IMG/VR virus record: IMGVR_UViG_3300021963_000365
Coordinates: 1 to 35,601 of that record
Source: a virus
Length of the DNA: 35,601 nucleotides
Reading direction: 5' to 3' (one strand)
Shown: in pieces, positions 29,389-35,601 of the stretch
Layout: every line of letters begins with the position of its first letter
Position numbering within the stretch: position 1 is the stretch's first letter
Notes under the pieces: generated by a model
Databases searched by the model: none
What the model was told of the DNA's origin: nothing
The model's input: the letters and a program-made list of their open reading frames with translations, nothing else
Made by a program: the position numbers and the translations under genes

Positions 29389-29529
29389 ATGAAAAGAAAT
29401 AAGTACACATTTTTAGAATGGGTATTTGACAACGTTGGTTTTGGTAAATTTATCCTTATCCTTTATCTTGTTTTTATTTTGATATTATTAGGAACTCTCA
29501 GTGTAGTATTTGTAATTACTAAAAATTAA
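29389..29529 (+). CDS. Small rightward membrane protein (46 aa)
   Basis: Starts MKRNKYTFLEWVFDNVGFGKF and then has one strong membrane helix (about 21-42, ILILYLVFILILLGTLSVVFVI) with a short TKN tail. It starts nine bases after the upstream stop, and its own stop overlaps the next ATG (TAATG). It is likely an inner-membrane partner of the preceding gene product. No family recognised. Confidence 0.65.
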   Translation: MKRNKYTFLEWVFDNVGFGKFILILYLVFILILLGTLSVVFVITKN

Positions 29530-29828
29530 TGTCAAATAAAATAGTTTGGTATACAGTAGTAGCAGTTGCTGTTGCTGCTCCCTTAGTACCTGATCAGTAC
29601 CGGGTTAGTATTAACGTTCCTTCGCTGACACCAATATCAACCAAAAAATCAAATGACAATACTGTGGTGGCGGCATGTACGCTTGTACGTGAATCAAACA
29701 CGCCACAAGGAATGCACGTATGCGAGTACAAGTGTGAGGGATCTACTTCGTCTCTTTACAAGACTTCCATGACTAATAACTACGTCTGTGACAAAAATAT
29801 TAAAGAGCGAATAAAACCAGGTAAGTAA
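29529..29828 (+). CDS. Small exported or anchored cysteine-containing protein (99 aa)
   Basis: An N-terminal hydrophobic stretch (VVAVAVAAPLVP, about 9-20) suggests export or anchoring. The rest is Ser/Thr-rich and carries four cysteines (AACTLV, VCEYKCEG, YVCDKN) that could be disulfide-bonded outside the cytoplasm. It is TAATG-coupled to the membrane protein upstream. It ends two bases from the stop of regA, which reads in the opposite direction, so the two transcripts converge with no intergenic space. Confidence 0.65.
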   Translation: MSNKIVWYTVVAVAVAAPLVPDQYRVSINVPSLTPISTKKSNDNTVVAACTLVRESNTPQGMHVCEYKCEGSTSSLYKTSMTNNYVCDKNIKERIKPGK

Positions 29829-29829
29829 A

Positions 29830-30225
29830 TTAGGCTTTACGGCCAATGTTATACTTTGTCACCAACTCCCACTCATCTTTTTCTTTGAATGGTATAATTT
29901 TGATTTGAGACATTGGTGCAACGGGTTCTTTAGTTTTATCAGCATCAACTAATGTAACAAGACCCCACTCTGCAATCAAATTAGCAATCGTGTTTCTACG
30001 AGCTATATCTTCTTCCGAGAAATTAGAAGGCTTGCCATCTAAACCAAACAACTCTTTAAAATGTACGATGTAATATAAACCTTGCTTGTGGAGAATATGA
30101 CAAGACTGAAACAGTCGTTGTTCTTTCTTTGATGCAACACCAATCCTCGTAAGTGTCTCTCTTACTTTAAGGAAGTCTTCGTCAATCTTGAGTTTTACCT
30201 CTACTAGCGATTCGAGTTTGGTCAT
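29830..30225 (-). CDS. regA: Translational repressor RegA
   Basis: T4 RegA binds the start regions of early mRNAs (including 44 and 45) and represses translation. The similarity is direct: DEDFLKVRETLTRIGVAS, QSCHILHKQGLYYIVHFKEL, EDIARRNTIANLIAEWGL and DEWELVTKYNIGRK match the T4 protein pattern in order. I chose ATG 30225 (131 residues; T4 has 122). An earlier GTG (30237) is possible. It overlaps gene 62 by 44 bases, as the T4 order 44-62-regA predicts. Confidence 0.93.
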   Translation of the reverse strand: MTKLESLVEVKLKIDEDFLKVRETLTRIGVASKKEQRLFQSCHILHKQGLYYIVHFKELFGLDGKPSNFSEEDIARRNTIANLIAEWGLVTLVDADKTKEPVAPMSQIKIIPFKEKDEWELVTKYNIGRKA

Positions 30226-30595
30226 TATCTTCACCACGTTGTAATTTTTGTTTTATGTAGTGCAGGTTTTCTGACGTAAGTATAGATAGTGCTTGCGTTG
30301 CTTTTTCTGTGCTGTAACCATAAAATTGTTTAACTGCCGCAACATCCTCTATATTATCACGCTTCACCCACTTTGCAAACCTTTTTGCAGGTCGAATGCT
30401 ATTTAGAAGATAGTAATATTGGAGTTTATTATCAACACTAGCTCGATTCATCTCGTTTGCATAGAGAATAGTATCGGCAAAGTAGGAAAGCGTTTTATTG
30501 ACAACAAACGGCACATAATCCGATTCCGCAACACCCTCTTTAAATAAATCTTGTTTGTTGTGTGTAACGCTGTTAATAAAATCAAAAGGGCTCAT
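30182..30595 (-). CDS. 62: Clamp-loader small subunit (T4 gp62-like)
   Basis: gp62 joins four gp44 subunits to load the gp45 clamp. The start MSPFDFINSVTHNKQDLF, the SYFADTILYANEMNR segment, the KRFAKWVKRD segment and the YGYSTEKATQALSIL segment match gp62 of aquatic T4-like phages. T4 gp62 (187) is longer; copies of about 130 are usual in this group. ATG 30595 overlaps the upstream SDR gene by 14 bases. In T4 it directly follows gene 44; here three genes intervene. Confidence 0.85.
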   Translation of the reverse strand: MSPFDFINSVTHNKQDLFKEGVAESDYVPFVVNKTLSYFADTILYANEMNRASVDNKLQYYYLLNSIRPAKRFAKWVKRDNIEDVAAVKQFYGYSTEKATQALSILTSENLHYIKQKLQRGEDNDQTRIASRGKTQD

Positions 30596-31136
30596 ATACA
30601 ATATCTCTTACAATGAATCTGTGACGGTTTTCAAAAGCATACATTATAAGATCTGCTGCTGTTGAAGTCTCCATTTGCCATTTTTGCCTTGGTCGTAATA
30701 CACCATCAATTAAATTACCCATCTTACTCTCAAACGCTCCAGGACGAAAATTCATCAAAGCAGGCCATCCTTTCAATGCTTGAAGCTGCCTTATTTGTTC
30801 ATCGAGTGCAATTTTATGTATAGCGTAGGGGTGGTGTTTTGTTTTTTGGTGATAAGAAGTGTTGCTGCTTATATTAAGTACATATGTGTTGTTACGTCCA
30901 AACCAGGATTTGTATATAGCATTTAGAAGATCAACTTGCGCAAATCCCCAATAAGCATTATTAATAAAGACATCATAATCTTTTACTTGCTCAATTATAC
31001 TCTTTATGTTTTCACGAGATACTATATCATAACCATTAGAACGTGAGAAACCAAGCATGGCTTCCGCCTCAGGTTCAAACCGTTCCCATAACTGTTTGCC
31101 AAGACCAGATGTGTGCCCTGTAATAGCAACCTTCAT
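30582..31136 (-). CDS. Short-chain dehydrogenase/reductase-like protein (SDR, 184 aa)
   Basis: An NAD(P)-dependent oxidoreductase fold. MKVAITGHTSGLGKQL has the TGxxxGxG cofactor motif (T6 to G13). NNA is at 59-61, a serine pair is at 90-91 (LNISS), and the catalytic Y104-x-x-x-K108 (YAIHK) is intact. It is short (SDRs are usually about 250), lacking parts of the substrate-binding end, but it keeps the active-site tetrad. It is inserted between gp44 and gp62 genes, overlapping both neighbours. It could use a nucleotide-sugar or small metabolite; its placement in the clamp-loader operon is odd. Confidence 0.85.
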   Translation of the reverse strand: MKVAITGHTSGLGKQLWERFEPEAEAMLGFSRSNGYDIVSRENIKSIIEQVKDYDVFINNAYWGFAQVDLLNAIYKSWFGRNNTYVLNISSNTSYHQKTKHHPYAIHKIALDEQIRQLQALKGWPALMNFRPGAFESKMGNLIDGVLRPRQKWQMETSTAADLIMYAFENRHRFIVRDIVYEPF

Positions 31137-31420
31137 ACTAACATCCTTACAAGACCGACCGTATCAATTGTTGTTAGCAATAGATAGTTAGCGAGCATGC
31201 CAAAAGATTTCCTAGTCCAAGCAGCCCAAGCATACAAGGCACAACCAGTAATCCAAATAGGATAGAGAGCCAAAAGAGGTGGGTTTGGGACCGTGCTTGC
31301 CATAGTAATAGAGCAACCCACACTGATAGCCCAAGCAAGCAACTCAATACTAAAACGAATGCGGTTGGACTTATAATCACTGCGTATCCAGTCAAATGTT
31401 GGTTTAAAAAGATCTATCAT
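31133..31420 (-). CDS. Multi-pass small membrane protein (95 aa)
   Basis: ATG 31420 overlaps the stop of the upstream small gene (TAATG); a longer frame to 31456 is less likely. The protein begins MIDLFKPTFDWIRSDYKSNRIRF and has three probable membrane segments: LLAWAISVGCSITMAS, LLALYPIWITGCALYAWAAW and MLANYLLLTTIDTVGLVRM. The sequence pattern is known to me from T4-like phages without a function. A far resemblance to small PnuC-like transporters is possible but weak. It lies in the clamp-loader operon. Confidence 0.7.
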   Translation of the reverse strand: MIDLFKPTFDWIRSDYKSNRIRFSIELLAWAISVGCSITMASTVPNPPLLALYPIWITGCALYAWAAWTRKSFGMLANYLLLTTIDTVGLVRMLV

Positions 31421-31602
31421 TACCAATGCCTTATCACGCCTGCAATAATGAAGCAATTGGTGATAATATAACTAACAACAATCAAAGTCCTTATTACAGC
31501 AATCCTGTCAGCTTGCTGGTGACTTGGATGAGCCTTCTCTCCAAGCGCTCGTGCCCACAAGGTCCAATAATATTTTATATATGCACGTAGCTTGTACTTC
31601 AT
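31420..31602 (-). CDS. Small single-pass membrane protein (60 aa)
   Basis: A basic N-terminus (MKYKLRAYIKYYWTLWARALGEKAHPSHQQADRI) is followed by one C-terminal membrane segment (IRTLIVVSYIITNCFIIAGVI). The start overlaps the gp44 stop by ATGA and its stop overlaps the next membrane protein by TAATG. It probably forms an inner-membrane pair with the 95-residue protein. Unknown function. Confidence 0.65.
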   Translation of the reverse strand: MKYKLRAYIKYYWTLWARALGEKAHPSHQQADRIAVIRTLIVVSYIITNCFIIAGVIRHW

Positions 31603-32537
31603 TTAAACGAACACTCCACCATCACTTCTGTCATACATGCAGCAATGTTAATTTCTTGATCAGCGACAAATGCAGCTTGGTACTGATACTTAGCAAGAAT
31701 AAGAACAAGGTGAGCAGCTGAAGACGGATCCATCAATTCAAACGTTTGATCATAAAACTTTCTAAAAAATGTTGCAGTATCAACATCTGCATTCTCACCT
31801 ACCCATTTGCGGACATTGGAGAATTCTTTATTCTTTAGATATCCTATCAGTTGTTTGAATGATTCATCCTGCAAATCAGAAAGGATACCAACATCAATCT
31901 TACCTGAGGCAGCATAGCGCTGCAACTCATTAAGTACACGTCTCCAATCTGGGAAGTGTTTTGTTATGACGCTTGCAACTGCTTTTGGATCATACGGAAC
32001 ATCCTCTTTTGCAAGAACGGTACCAACACGTTTAAAAAACTGAGCAGCCAGCTGTGACTTCTCTTCTCTAGGAATAACAAAGTCAATGACACTCATTCGA
32101 GACCAAAGAGGCTCAATCAACTTGTTCTTAAAGTTGCATGTGAGAATGAAGCCACAGTTCTTACTGAACTGCTCGATGAAACCACGCAGTGCAGGCTGCG
32201 TACTGTTAGCATTCAAGTAATCGGCCTCATCTAAAATAACATACTTACGTCCACCTGTAAAGCTAACAGTAGAGGCAAAATTAAGAATATCATTGCGAAG
32301 AGTATCGATATTACCATGTAGACTGCCATTGATAAGGATATAATCAGCACCCAGCTGATCAAGCATAGCGCGAGCCACAGTGGTTTTACCAACACCAGCA
32401 CGACCAGTAAGCAACAAATTAGGAACAGTGTCATCATCAACGAATTGTTGGAACACTGTCTTCAAATGCTGAGGAAGAATGGTGTCCGCAATCGTACGTG
32501 GGCGGTATTTCTCCACCCAAAGAAAATCTTCTCTCAT
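31599..32537 (-). CDS. 44: Clamp-loader ATPase (T4 gp44-like)
   Basis: An AAA+ ATPase loading gp45. N-terminal FLWVEKYRPRTIADTILP is the clamp-loader start, Walker A is TGRAGVGKTTVARA (about 43-56), Walker B is YVILDEADYLN (about 98-108), and a SRMSVIDF segment carries the SRC-like arginine region. 312 residues (T4 319) is normal. It starts five bases after gp45 ends, as in T4 order 45-44. The small subunit gene 62 is displaced by three genes. Confidence 0.95.
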   Translation of the reverse strand: MREDFLWVEKYRPRTIADTILPQHLKTVFQQFVDDDTVPNLLLTGRAGVGKTTVARAMLDQLGADYILINGSLHGNIDTLRNDILNFASTVSFTGGRKYVILDEADYLNANSTQPALRGFIEQFSKNCGFILTCNFKNKLIEPLWSRMSVIDFVIPREEKSQLAAQFFKRVGTVLAKEDVPYDPKAVASVITKHFPDWRRVLNELQRYAASGKIDVGILSDLQDESFKQLIGYLKNKEFSNVRKWVGENADVDTATFFRKFYDQTFELMDPSSAAHLVLILAKYQYQAAFVADQEINIAACMTEVMVECSFK

Positions 32538-32542
32538 ATTGA

Positions 32543-33205
32543 TTAGTTATTAAAGGTTGAATGATTTGAATCCGCCATTATCCAATATTCTACATCACTT
32601 CCCTTAAAATGTGAAATGTTCTTTGAAGAAATTTCCACATCATAGTCACCAGGCAATATTTTAATGTTCTCAGCTTTAAAAGCAAACTTAAATGTATAGT
32701 TACTAAGGCCAACTTCGATCTTAAAAGTATCACTTGTTGGATCCGATGGCTTACCAACCCCAATTGTTACATTCTCTCCATCGCCCTCAACAATAATGTG
32801 AGTCGATTGTAAAGCACCCAAAGCTCTCATTGCTGATTGCAAATTCTCTGCTGTTAGCTTGAAAGCAATCTCAGGCTCTGATACGTTTGGTGTTTTTGAT
32901 GGAGGAGCAACAATCAATTCAGGATCAGCAAAGGTGTATGCTACCTTTTGACGTCCCTGACTAATCAATACCTTTGTATCATCATATTCAATCTCTGGTT
33001 CATTGAATAGCGATAACACTCCAATGAACCGTGACAGATCAAAGATAGCAAACTCTTTTGGAAAGCTCTCTCCGATTGTCGTTCTTGCTAAGATATTCCG
33101 TTGTGGCCCGATAGTAGTTTGTACACTACCTTCGCGAAACAGCATCGATGGATTAATCATAGCAAAGTTTTTCAATATCTGCATCGTGCGGTTTTCAAGT
33201 TTCAT
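32543..33205 (-). CDS. 45: Sliding clamp (T4 gp45-like)
   Basis: A homotrimeric processivity clamp for gp43, also needed in T4 as the mobile enhancer of late transcription. The start MKLENRTMQILKNFAMINPSM and later segments FPKEFAIFDLSRFIGVLSL, LTAENLQSAMRALGALQ and DYDVEISSKNISHF match T4 gp45. 220 residues (T4 228) is normal. ATGA overlap with the upstream glycosyltransferase-like gene. Its presence agrees with the T4-type late promoters seen at 10484 and 26048. Confidence 0.95.
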   Translation of the reverse strand: MKLENRTMQILKNFAMINPSMLFREGSVQTTIGPQRNILARTTIGESFPKEFAIFDLSRFIGVLSLFNEPEIEYDDTKVLISQGRQKVAYTFADPELIVAPPSKTPNVSEPEIAFKLTAENLQSAMRALGALQSTHIIVEGDGENVTIGVGKPSDPTSDTFKIEVGLSNYTFKFAFKAENIKILPGDYDVEISSKNISHFKGSDVEYWIMADSNHSTFNN

Positions 33206-34059
33206 TTCGATTCCTTTTTCTTCAACATACCAGCATCAGCAGTTGCAGGAGCACCAATAGCAGCAAGATCTGCCAAGCTACCACCAAAGATATAACTACC
33301 AACGTGATTCATACTCATCCAAGGACATAGCCAAACTTTCATGCCAGCCTTCTCAACATTATAACAGAACATATAATCCTCAGACAGATAACGTTTGCTT
33401 ACTGGATCAATGATACAATCAAAGTATGCATGGATCTCACGTGAGCCATCAAACGCTTCTGTACGAACGTGATCGGGCTTATACGACAACTGAGGGAATA
33501 CATCTTTGTATTTTTCAAACGTCTTACGACGAATCATCATAAACCCTGTACCCATTTCCATCACTTCAACAGGCTGACCAATAGGAATCTCTTTCTGTCC
33601 ACCTTTAGGATTAAAGACATAATCACCAACAAACTTCTCCAGTTTACCTGGATCTTCGTCAGCAAATCCCTTATCAACAGCAATCTTAATCTTTTCCCAA
33701 CTAATACACTTCTTAGGATAAGGACCACCAATAACATCGTAGTCACTTTCTTCTGTCTGCAAAGCAAGCAAAGCAATAACGTCTTGAGGATTAAAACCAA
33801 TGTCACTATCAATAAACATTAAGTGTGTTGCATCACTGCGCAAGAATTCATCAACGCAATAGTTACGTGCACGTGTAATCAATGATTCATTGAACAAGTA
33901 ATACAATTGCAAAGGGATCTGATACTTGGCACAAATTGCTGCAAGGTCAGCAACAGAACGAGCATACATGCCAGCACATTGACCTCCGTACATTGGAGTG
34001 GCAAGGAATAGTTTCTTCGTCTGTAGTTCGGATACAGGTACTTTAATTTCAAATGTCAT
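33202..34059 (-). CDS. GT-A glycosyltransferase-like protein (285 aa)
   Basis: Starts MTFEIKVPVSELQTKKLFLATPMYGGQC. A nucleotide-sugar domain is suggested by THLMFIDSDIGFNPQDV with a D-S-D metal-binding motif (near 88-90), VIGGPYPKK and later EVMEMGTGFMMIRR plus a YLSEDYMFCYNVEKAG acceptor-side motif. I recall this protein next to gp45 in cyanophages. ATG 34059 was chosen over the 34086 frame, which lies in the upstream gene; AAAGA is near. It probably glycosylates a phage or host component; the acceptor is unknown. Confidence 0.75.
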   Translation of the reverse strand: MTFEIKVPVSELQTKKLFLATPMYGGQCAGMYARSVADLAAICAKYQIPLQLYYLFNESLITRARNYCVDEFLRSDATHLMFIDSDIGFNPQDVIALLALQTEESDYDVIGGPYPKKCISWEKIKIAVDKGFADEDPGKLEKFVGDYVFNPKGGQKEIPIGQPVEVMEMGTGFMMIRRKTFEKYKDVFPQLSYKPDHVRTEAFDGSREIHAYFDCIIDPVSKRYLSEDYMFCYNVEKAGMKVWLCPWMSMNHVGSYIFGGSLADLAAIGAPATADAGMLKKKESK

Positions 34060-34060
34060 G

Positions 34061-34687
34061 TTAATCTTTCTTTTTTGTTGTGCCAAATGGTCGGCCTGGT
34101 TTACGTTTCACTGGTTCCGGTGGCTTCTCAACAGCCGTTTCCTCTGCAATAGGAATACCCAATTGCTTGAGAGCCTCTTGTTGAGCGTATGCTTCTTGTT
34201 GGTATTTCAGATCGTGTTGTTTGTTCTTCCCGTACGATCCATCATAGCTGTGCAGTGCCTCTGCATTAAACGAAAGGTACTGACCAATCCGCGTACCTTT
34301 TTGAATACGCATCGGTCCACACGTAACGTGCATTACACCAGCCATTACACCATCATAGCCTGTATCGTATAGACCAGATGTAAGGAATACACCGTTACGG
34401 TTGAGTGTTGATCTAGTAATCACCCATCCAGCTTCATTCTCACCAACAACAATCATATTCTCCATTACGACTTCATAATGTCCTTCTGGAAGATTGAAGT
34501 ATCCCAATGCATCGGGCTTCATTTCATATGAACCACGATGAACCTTTTCCTTCTCGTCAATCTTAAATGTTGACTGCGACATCTTAAATACTTTACCTAA
34601 CCTCAAATCAACTGCGTTCGGTTGTACATCGCCTTCCTTAACATTCGTCAACGACGAACGACTGTTAGGTCCCATAATATGTTTCAT
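34061..34687 (-). CDS. dUTPase/dCTP-deaminase-fold protein with basic AT-hook-like tail (208 aa)
   Basis: The trimeric dUTPase fold is shown by VQPNAVDLRLGKVF (motif 1 region), WVITRSTLNRNGVFL (RSSLxRxG-like motif 2), SGLYDTGYDGVMAG (motif 3, D-x-G-Y/F-x-G) and GTRIGQYL. T4-like phages usually need a dUTPase/dCTPase. It has a C-terminal extension with PVKRKPGRPFGTTKKKD, an AT-hook-like GRP core flanked by lysines. ATG 34687 has AAGGAG five bases upstream and overlaps the dNMP kinase stop by ATGA. Whether it deaminates dCTP or hydrolyses dUTP is not decided by sequence. Confidence 0.8.
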   Translation of the reverse strand: MKHIMGPNSRSSLTNVKEGDVQPNAVDLRLGKVFKMSQSTFKIDEKEKVHRGSYEMKPDALGYFNLPEGHYEVVMENMIVVGENEAGWVITRSTLNRNGVFLTSGLYDTGYDGVMAGVMHVTCGPMRIQKGTRIGQYLSFNAEALHSYDGSYGKNKQHDLKYQQEAYAQQEALKQLGIPIAEETAVEKPPEPVKRKPGRPFGTTKKKD

Positions 34688-35256
34688 TGCCACTCCTTCA
34701 TTATACTATCCATAACACATCTTACTCTTTGCTTCAGATAATCCATGTCACCATCATTCATAAGTACTCGGTCTACTAAGTGGTCATCAAAAGCTCTTTC
34801 TGTAATGTGACCATCATACTGATACTGAGGTCTAATAATTTTAATAATCTTTGCACCAAGACCTTTAAGCACACTATACTCATTATCAAAACGTAGATCA
34901 GTCACAACCCACAAGTCTGAAGGCAGATACCTAATCTCATTGACAACATAGTTAGTGAATTGCTTCTCATCATACCTACGCATCAACATACCAATTTCAC
35001 GGACTACATGCCTTCCAGCAACAACACGTGACACCGAATCATCAATATTAAAATACAACGATGTGCGCTTGAATGTGTCGTACTGATCATTATCAGTCGA
35101 GTCTAAATTAAAGATATGCTGTACTTCTTTTTTAATTGGATCAGCAAACGCAATCGTATGTACGTTGTACTTAAAATACATCTCTTTGATCAACTGACCA
35201 ACAGTATCCTTACCAGATCCTTTCGGTCCGGTAAGAGCAACAATCTTTAAACTCAT
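34684..35256 (-). CDS. 1: Deoxynucleoside monophosphate kinase (T4 gp1-like)
   Basis: Phosphorylates dNMPs to dNDPs. The P-loop is VALTGPKGSGKDTVGQ (about 6-20), followed by TIAFADPIKKEVQHIF, the phage dNMP kinase signature. A later DLWVVTDLRFDNEY segment (D-R pair) is also typical of gp1-like kinases. 190 residues (T4 gp1 241) is shorter than T4 but common in this group. It overlaps the genes on both sides by ATGA. It completes a pathway with the dCMP deaminase, ThyX and RNR. Confidence 0.88.
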   Translation of the reverse strand: MSLKIVALTGPKGSGKDTVGQLIKEMYFKYNVHTIAFADPIKKEVQHIFNLDSTDNDQYDTFKRTSLYFNIDDSVSRVVAGRHVVREIGMLMRRYDEKQFTNYVVNEIRYLPSDLWVVTDLRFDNEYSVLKGLGAKIIKIIRPQYQYDGHITERAFDDHLVDRVLMNDGDMDYLKQRVRCVMDSIMKEWQ

Positions 35257-35601
35257 TTTTTCCTACTTAAAGCATCAATGTAGTTAATATTACTAAACAC
35301 ATTGGCTATATTATGCAGCTGCTGGTGAGAAAAGTCAACTTCCTTTTCAAACTTACCATTCATCAAACCAGTGGGAGAGTCATCAAATAACACATCGTTG
35401 ATACCAGCCCATATAGCAGCACTAGAATCCCATGAGAAAATATATTTGTGGTATTCGCGAAGCAAGTCAATCTCTTTAGGACCATCGACCATACCTAAAC
35501 AATGGAAACGCTTCTCTGCCAAAGGACCAAGTAGTTTACGTTTCTCAAGCTCTCTAAAGACGTTCAAACGAGAGATATAACGTTGCATCTTATATGCATC
35601 A
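35253..35601 (-). CDS. Hypothetical protein, C-terminal part (cut by window edge)
   Basis: The frame is open to the right edge, so the gene probably begins outside the window; an internal ATG at 35588 is not preceded by a Shine-Dalgarno. Visible segments are LGPLAEKRFHCLGMVDGPKEIDLL, SWDSSAAIWAGIN and TGLMNGKFEKEVDF. I recall the SWDSSAAxWAG...GKFEKEVDF pattern from T4-like phages without a function. It overlaps the dNMP kinase by ATGA. Confidence 0.65.
   Translation of the reverse strand, partial: DAYKMQRYISRLNVFRELEKRKLLGPLAEKRFHCLGMVDGPKEIDLLREYHKYIFSWDSSAAIWAGINDVLFDDSPTGLMNGKFEKEVDFSHQQLHNIANVFSNINYIDALSRKK

Noticed and set aside
1-35601. tRNA genes, CRISPR arrays, IS elements, attachment sites
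   Set aside because: No cloverleaf-sized gap, no regularly spaced repeats, no transposase or integrase and no obvious att-like repeat were seen; gaps between genes are almost all under 75 bases.

Overview
The window is a tightly packed piece of a T4-superfamily tailed phage (myovirus) genome. The diagnostic genes are the T4 replisome set: polymerase gp43, clamp gp45, clamp-loader gp44 and gp62, translational repressor RegA, helicase gp41, primase gp61 and recombinase UvsX. They occur with class I ribonucleotide reductase, ThyX, dCMP deaminase and a dNMP kinase. The style is that of aquatic T4-like phages (cyanophage or pelagiphage relatives): AT-rich DNA, ThyX, a 2-oxoglutarate oxygenase, Hsp20, C1q-like fibre tips and several glycosyltransferases. 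No photosynthesis gene is present here, so a heterotrophic aquatic host is my guess, not a demonstration. Almost everything reads leftward (minus strand). Only 28.58-29.83 kb reads rightward. Most neighbouring genes overlap by ATGA or TAATG, so translational coupling is the rule. No stretch above 300 bases lacks a gene, and I saw no tRNA, IS element, CRISPR array or intron.

Layout in coordinate order (transcription runs right to left). 0-2.2 kb: start of nrdA, thyX, a small gene and primase, behind a strong sigma70-type promoter with a leader hairpin. 2.2-5.9 kb: lysis and envelope block with a coiled-coil/TM protein, small exported proteins, a holin candidate, an exported SNase-type nuclease, a GH19 endolysin and a probable spanin pair. 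5.8-14.5 kb: virion-type block of small structural proteins, a Dps-like ferritin, a fibre-like protein with a C1q-like tip, a ligase-like/NMN-adenylyltransferase fusion and a predicted PD-(D/E)XK nuclease. Several of these start with a T4-type capsid-targeting peptide. 14.5-17.8 kb: sugar and surface block with three glycosyltransferase-like genes, a methyltransferase and a SprT-like metallopeptidase. 17.8-24.9 kb: gp41, 2OG oxygenase, UvsX, small genes, methyltransferase and gp43. 24.9-28.5 kb: stress and nucleotide block with Hsp20, a phasin-like protein, rubredoxin, rubrerythrin, dCMP deaminase and a metallophosphoesterase. 28.6-29.8 kb: the rightward three-gene island. 29.8-35.6 kb: regA, gp62, SDR, two membrane proteins, gp44, gp45, a glycosyltransferase-like gene, a dUTPase/dCTP-deaminase-fold protein, dNMP kinase and a gene cut by the window edge.

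The most interesting signals are these. (1) A set of proteins share an N-terminus resembling the T4 internal-protein capsid-targeting sequence, including a 610-residue fusion of a ligase-like nucleotidyltransferase with an NMN-adenylyltransferase-like domain. (2) Next to that fusion, a predicted nuclease gene has its start codon in a perfect hairpin, with a late-promoter-like box placed so that late transcripts would lack the hairpin. (3) A split rubrerythrin/rubredoxin pair plus a Dps-like protein with intact ferroxidase ligands suggests a phage-borne peroxide and iron defence. (4) The clamp-loader operon is interrupted by an SDR enzyme and two membrane proteins.
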